Source of the DNA: Epiperipatus broadwayi
Taxonomy: Eukaryota; Onychophora; Udeonychophora; Euonychophora; Peripatidae
Length of the DNA stretch: 64,000 nt
Direction: 5' to 3'
Assembly (NCBI GenBank): GCA_028023455.1
Contig: JAQFVV010000453.1
Location: 497,377-561,376 of the forward strand
The number at the start of each line of letters is the position of its first letter. Position 1 is the stretch's first letter. A model generated the notes under the pieces. The model worked only from the letters and a program-made list of their open reading frames with translations. It searched no databases and had not been told where the DNA came from. Positions 59,251 through 64,000 of this stretch are shown here, one piece after another. The position numbers were made by a program, and so were the translations under genes.

Positions 59251-59803
59251 ATATAAATGATTATTAGTAATAGTACACAATTTAAATTAAGTTTAAAAAT
59301 TTTCTAAAGACATTCAGTTCTTAATAATAGAAGATGGAAATAGTTCAACAAATACTTAATACCAAATGATGAAATTATATGCAATACACTAAAAAATGGA
59401 ACATTAAGATATCCACATTCAAATAATGTATACAGTAAATATAAATGATTATTAGTAATAGTACACAATTTAAATTAAGTTTAAAAATTTTAGTTCTTAA
59501 TAATAGAAGATGGAAATAGTTCAACAAATACTTAATACCAAATGATGAAATTATATGCAATAAACTAAAAAATGGAACATTAAAATATCCACATTCAAAT
59601 AATGTATACAGTAAATATAAATGATTATTAGTAATAGTACACAATTTAAATTAAGTTTAAAAATTTTCTAAAGACATTCAGTTCTTAATAATAGAAGATG
59701 GAAATAGTTCAACAAATACTTAATACCAAATGATGAAATTATATGCAATACACTAAAAAATGGAACATTAAGATAACCACATTCAAATAATGTATACAGT
59801 AAA
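59251..59803. repeat. tandem repeat, three units of about 176-188 bp
   Basis: The unit beginning ATATAAATGATTATTAGTAA starts at 59251, 59439 and 59615 and includes AATAGAAGATGGAAATAG and ACATTCAAATAATGTATAC. The middle unit lacks TCTAAAGACATTC (12 bp); otherwise the units differ at only a few positions. A diverged relative may lie at about 12.36-12.42 kb. Confidence 0.9.
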
Positions 59804-59817
59804 TAGAGCTGAAATTA

Positions 59818-59840
59818 ATATATATATATATATATATATG
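59818..59840. repeat. (TA)n microsatellite
   Basis: A short TA run directly after the tandem repeat and before the Penelope-like element. Confidence 0.9.
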
Positions 59841-60110
59841 GTAAAATGAAGATTTGCATGGGTTAAATATATAAAATACATATTTTGCGGGTTTATCCAT
59901 GTTAAAATCTTTTAATATTAATATACTGACATTTTGACTTGGTCACACAAGCCATCCACAGAGTTGTAAAAGATAGAAAGATGGTTGTAGAGGTGCTACA
60001 ATCACTGATTTGAATAAAACATTAAAATTCCACCAATAGCAAAAATGTTAAATTTAGGAATGTTTTTTAAAAAAATATTTCCAAATAGGAGGAAGCTTGC
60101 ATGTATCATC

Positions 60111-60390
60111 TCACTTATTGATACAATCTGGCCTTTTAAGTATTTCAATGGCTTCTCTAATTTTGCACTGGTAGAGATTATCACATCTGGATATGATTCT
60201 GATACTAGAAAAATCAATTTTATGACCTGAATCTATAGTATGGAGTGAGACTGCTGATGATAATGAGTGTTGTTTAACTGCATTAACATGCTCATCTCTC
60301 CTAACACTGATGTGACGATTACTCATACCTATGTAAGAAGCTTTACAATTTTTACATGAGATTTGATAGACACCATGAGATTCAAGAGGG
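60111..60390 (-). pseudogene. Penelope-like GIY-YIG endonuclease domain
   Basis: GVYQISCKNCKASYIGMSNR gives both halves of the GIY-YIG signature (GVY and YIG) with the C-x2-C pair found in Penelope-like elements. The conserved arginine region (RHISVRRDEHVNAV), an H-x-H-like SLHTIDSGHKIDF and the catalytic glutamate piece (CKIREAIEILK) follow. The domain looks close to intact over about 95 residues. In the family it nicks DNA for retrotransposition. Confidence 0.8.
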
Positions 60391-60633
60391 ATTGAATCCT
60401 TAGGCTTGGTTATTATATTGCTGATCTTTTGATGAGCAGAAAATGCTGTATCTATATTATAGCATTTTAATATAAGTCCGATACTGTCTGTAGTTCCTTT
60501 TACATATGGAACACAAATCCTAATAATACATCTTTTTGTTTCATATTTTGTTTATTTTGGGCTTGAAATAAGGCTTTTTTATAAATTTGTAATTATAACT
60601 ATTTGCTAATAAAACACTATTAGTATGATTTAT

Positions 60634-60903
60634 TTATTCTTTCAGATGTGTCTCATCTGAAAGGTTAATTGCTCTATTTAAAAGGGTTTTGGCTACAGAA
60701 ACTATCTGAGTTGGGTGAAGATGAGAATGGAAATGTAAATATCTGTCTGTGTGTGTATTCTTTCTGTAAATAGAAAAAGATAAACTATTTGGTGTTCTGG
60801 TGTCTAGAACATCAAGAAAAGGGAGTTTTCCATCAGACTCTGTCTCCATTGTAAATTTAATATGAGGATGCATATTATTTAAATGTAAGTAATTTTTGCA
60901 CAT
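60634..60903 (-). pseudogene. Penelope-like reverse transcriptase, C-terminal part
   Basis: The 89-residue frame contains GKLPFLDVLDTR, LSFSIYRKNTHTDRYLHFHS and a region ending LLNRAINLSD. L-P-F-L-D-V, Y-R-K-x-T-H-T-D-R-Y-L and N-R-A are hallmarks of the Penelope RT thumb. The upstream palm with YxDD is not readable at 61 kb and seems truncated or eroded. The link to the GIY-YIG part is broken by stops. Confidence 0.8.
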
Positions 60904-60999
60904 CTGACTATTAAAACAAATCTGTAGTGATTTGAATCAGAAGGTGTTTTTATTAATGGTCATATTGAATTCTTCAGTTCTATTATTGGATTTGATTAT

Positions 61000-63900
61000 T
61001 ATAATTATTTAATTTGCTGTTTGCATTTATCACAAATATATAAACCAAAGAATGTTAAATTTTATTTCTGATTACATAAGTGCAGGGCTAATCCCCTATA
61101 AGTTGACAAGATTCTATAAACATTTAAAAAATCAAATATACATAGTTTGGATTGCAAGAATGACCACTGCAAATATGGACAGAAAAGAGCTAATAATATT
61201 TTTTATGATAAAATTTAATTGCAAATATTTGGACAGAAAAGAGCTAATAATATTTTTTATGATAAAATTTAATTGCAAATCTAGAAATTTAAGTAAGCAC
61301 TTTTATCCAAAAGGAATAGAGTCAATGTATTCAACAATAAAATATGGTTGTATTAAAGATGTATCCAGTCTACTTTTCAATGAGGTTGTTTCTTAAAATT
61401 ATTTTACACATTAATGTTCAATAAATGAAAAAAATATGTTTATCTATGATCCAAGATTATATTTAAAAAGATAGAATGGTCTTTCAGTCTTTCATTTCAG
61501 AAAATTACATTCATTTTTCAACATGTAATCCGGTGGTTTAGAAAAAAAGGTGAACTTAATTTCTTTATGAGTGTAGGAATAAGATTCAAGTTCTTGAAAA
61601 AGATATCCAAACCTTTTTAAAAATTCTTATTAAAAGTATCCAAGTTGATTTGGGGGATTTTTAAAAAAAAAATCAATGACGAATATGTGAAATAAAATTA
61701 GTTGAAGGAATTTAATTCTGTGAAAAACATTTATAAAAAATTGTATATGCTATGTTTATTATTTATTGCCACTTACAAATAGGAACTTTTTCCATTAACA
61801 GACTTTAGTTAGAGACCAAGTAAGATAACATCAGGTTTATTTTATTTTAAATACCAGTTTTCACTATGAGATTTTTAAAAATTGAAACTGCTTTTAGCAG
61901 CATTCTCATAGATGGTTTTCACTTTATCAGCATAAATCTTGTTAAGATTATTTTTTTCAAACAGTTGTTTGGGATCGATAATAAAAATATTTGCTGATGA
62001 TTTTTTAGATCTTTATCCGATTAAGAAAAATAGTGTAATAAACAAAAAAGTGTATAAATGTGATTTAACTAAGAAAATAAAGTGAAATAAAACCGTAATT
62101 GTATCAAAGAATAATAAGAAAATAAAAACGGAAGTATATAGGAGAAAACTATGTCACAAATAGCAATTTATTACATCTCTTGTTACAAAAAAAAAAAAGG
62201 TAAATAAATATAAAGGAGATTGTATATAATGTAGGATTAGAAAGTAACAGCTGCAGATAAGATATTTACTAGCTGGACTTTTATGACTGGAAGCAGCTGA
62301 TCAGAAAATTTATTTGAATAGTCGCCATGATTTTGGTACACGTTACCGGAAGCTCTTAGCAAAATAGTATTAGTAGTTAATCTTTTTTGATTTTTTTTAT
62401 GCTGGTTGTCACATTTTATATGTGTACAATAATTTACATCATTTGATACGGTTATTGTGTTATTTATTTATTATTTAATAGTAAAAAATCACATAATTAG
62501 TTATTCATTGACTGAGCACCAGAATTAAAAGGTTAAGCTTTGATGTGAAATCATTTAGTCGTAATGATCTTCACTCTACCACTGTTTAAAACAAAAAAAA
62601 AAGATTGAATAGGTAGCTGATGGAAGAAACATATGCATCTGATAATTAGCAGTAATAGCTTAAGTTTTGATTGAGGAATCTTTAGCACTTAAAGTTTATC
62701 ACTCTGCTAATGTATCATCTACTGTACATTATGTTAAAAGATATCCTAATCCAAAAGTTCTTAGAACAGAAATTCAACCTGTCACCTTCAAAACATTATA
62801 TGACTACTGAAACAACTAACTATTAGATTATTTTATTTTCAGAAGTTATAATTTGTTTTTAGTAAAAATAGTAATGTATAAATAGAAGTATAGAATAATA
62901 AATGTAATTTCCCTAGGCAGAAAAGTGATGTTGGGTAGATTTCATTTGACATATTAAAAAATCAGACAGTTTAGAACAAATAAAAAATATTATGAAAGCT
63001 TTTAGAGTGCTAATACTATTGTTGTGAGATATATAGAAAAAGAATGTTGCCAATGTTTTAAAAAAACTTGAGGATGAGAAGTGGATTTTATTTTAAATAT
63101 ATTGTGAAAATGGTGTATATTAAAAAGAAAATATATGTAAAATTGTATGCTAAATTTAATAAAAACTTTGAAAATAAATTCCCGTTTTAAAAAAATTTGA
63201 GGATGAGAAGTGGATTTTATTTTAAATATATTGTGAAAATGGTGTATATTAAAAAGAAAATATATGTAAAATTGTATGCTAAATTTAATAAAAACTTTGA
63301 AAATAAATTCTATTATTAAAGATTAGATAAAAGTCAAAAGAGAAGTAAGACTCTATTTTTCTTGGTTTCTTTATTTATGAAACAAATTGTTATAATAATC
63401 TCTTGTTGGAATGATGTTGATAGTAATTAATAGGAATAGAATACTTCATTGCAAGAGTTTATTGAAAATACAGCAATTCATGGAAATAAGCTTAACAATA
63501 TAGTAAGTATGATTAATAAAATGTATAAAACAAATGGAATAAAGTAAACACATCTAATTCTAACCTAATCATTTTGATGAATGTAATAGAACAGTAAAAG
63601 TAATAGTTGGATAGACAATTATAAAATAGATTAATGTTTGTATGTATTTAGCATTTGATTATTTTCTGAGAGATATAATGACAAACAGGTCTTGAAGATT
63701 AATTTGGGACCATTAAAAATGTTTAAACCATTAACTTATCCACTGTAATAGTTGAGTATGATTTTACATAAGAAGAGATTTGACAATTATGTATATAAAG
63801 ATTATTTGACGTAATTAGATGACGAAAATTATTATTTCTTTTCTGTACAATTGTAATGTTAAATATATAAATGTTAAAAAATTTAATCCAGAAAAGGCTA

Positions 63901-64000
63901 AATGTCCTAACATTTATATATTTAACATATATAAAGATTATAAACTTTATGATGTAATTAGGAATATATATATATTGTTAATCTGAAAGAACAAAATTAG
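61000..64000. other. AT-rich DNA with two tandem duplications and a small hairpin
   Basis: 61180-61229 and 61231-61280 are near-identical tandem copies with AAAGAGCTAATAATATTTTT. 63055-63183 and 63184-63312 are a 129-bp tandem duplication with very few changes (AGGATGAGAAGTGGATTTTA in each). A 21-bp perfect inverted repeat lies at 63856-63876 / 63908-63928. A 114-residue frame at 61052-61396 spans the first duplication and has no recognised domain. No gene is recognised. Confidence 0.6.

Larger units (their letters stand above)
59925..60910 (-). mobile_element. Penelope-like retroelement, 3' part (RT end, GIY-YIG, terminal repeat)
   Basis: Minus strand, in order: reverse transcriptase C-terminal part (60903-60634), a linker with stops, GIY-YIG nuclease (about 60390-60110), then a terminal sequence near 59.93-59.96 kb (CAAGTCAAAATGTCAGT) typical in style of Penelope-like ends. 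It differs in sequence from the Penelope-like copies at 22 kb and 7 kb, so at least two families are present. Confidence 0.75.

Noticed and set aside
59251-59803. CRISPR array
   Set aside because: Only three long units with no spacer/repeat alternation, in eukaryotic DNA.

Overview
The window is strongly AT-rich animal DNA with no convincing host protein-coding gene. The LINE, Penelope-like, Ty3/gypsy, tRNA-derived SINE and hairpin MITE content, with many (TA)n, (CA)n and (TAA)n runs, points to an invertebrate metazoan; I cannot name the phylum. Most short open frames are chance frames in AT-rich or simple-repeat DNA or remnants of mobile elements.

Layout. 1-13 kb: non-coding AT-rich DNA with tRNA-Gly-derived SINE copies, two large hairpin MITEs (5.15-5.65 and 5.69-6.07 kb), a Penelope-like RT remnant (about 6.9-7.26 kb, minus), two copies of a tRNA-like SINE carrying a hammerhead ribozyme (9.4-9.55 kb minus, 10.3-10.6 kb plus) and a small hammerhead-bearing repeat (12.7-12.9 kb). 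13.5-18.0 kb: a decayed LINE. 18.7-25.2 kb: a perfect 167-bp tandem duplication, a purine tract, a hairpin MITE, two inverted Penelope-like GIY-YIG segments and a TIR element with a hairpin inside it. 26-30.3 kb: two further LINE RT remnants and another hammerhead SINE. 30.9-37.2 kb: microsatellites, a small hairpin and unassigned AT-rich DNA.

37,182-50,565 is the main feature: a nearly complete Ty3/gypsy LTR retrotransposon, gag-pol on the minus strand, between two 2.93-kb LTRs that differ by 15 substitutions and two small indels by eye. It inserted in an (AT)n run next to a hairpin MITE (50.57-51.05 kb). Gag and Pol overlap in the -1 frame at a correctly phased slippery heptamer G-TTA-AAC followed by a stem-loop. 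The copy is young but broken: frame changes and TGA stops in gag, a changed protease triad, a TGA and a frameshift in integrase.

51.1-52.0 kb holds four alternating copies of the hammerhead SINE; 52.95 kb a tRNA-Gly(UCC)-like SINE head; 54.2-58.0 kb a second LINE of the same family as the first; 59.2-59.8 kb a three-copy tandem repeat; 59.9-60.9 kb another Penelope-like element (RT end plus GIY-YIG); the rest is AT-rich with small tandem duplications.

The most interesting signal is the self-cleaving ribozyme theme: a dispersed SINE-like family with a complete type I hammerhead (stem I, CUGAUGA, stem II, GAAA, palindromic stem III, UA cleavage site), plus an unrelated short repeat with its own hammerhead. 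Both were found by reading and need folding and search support.
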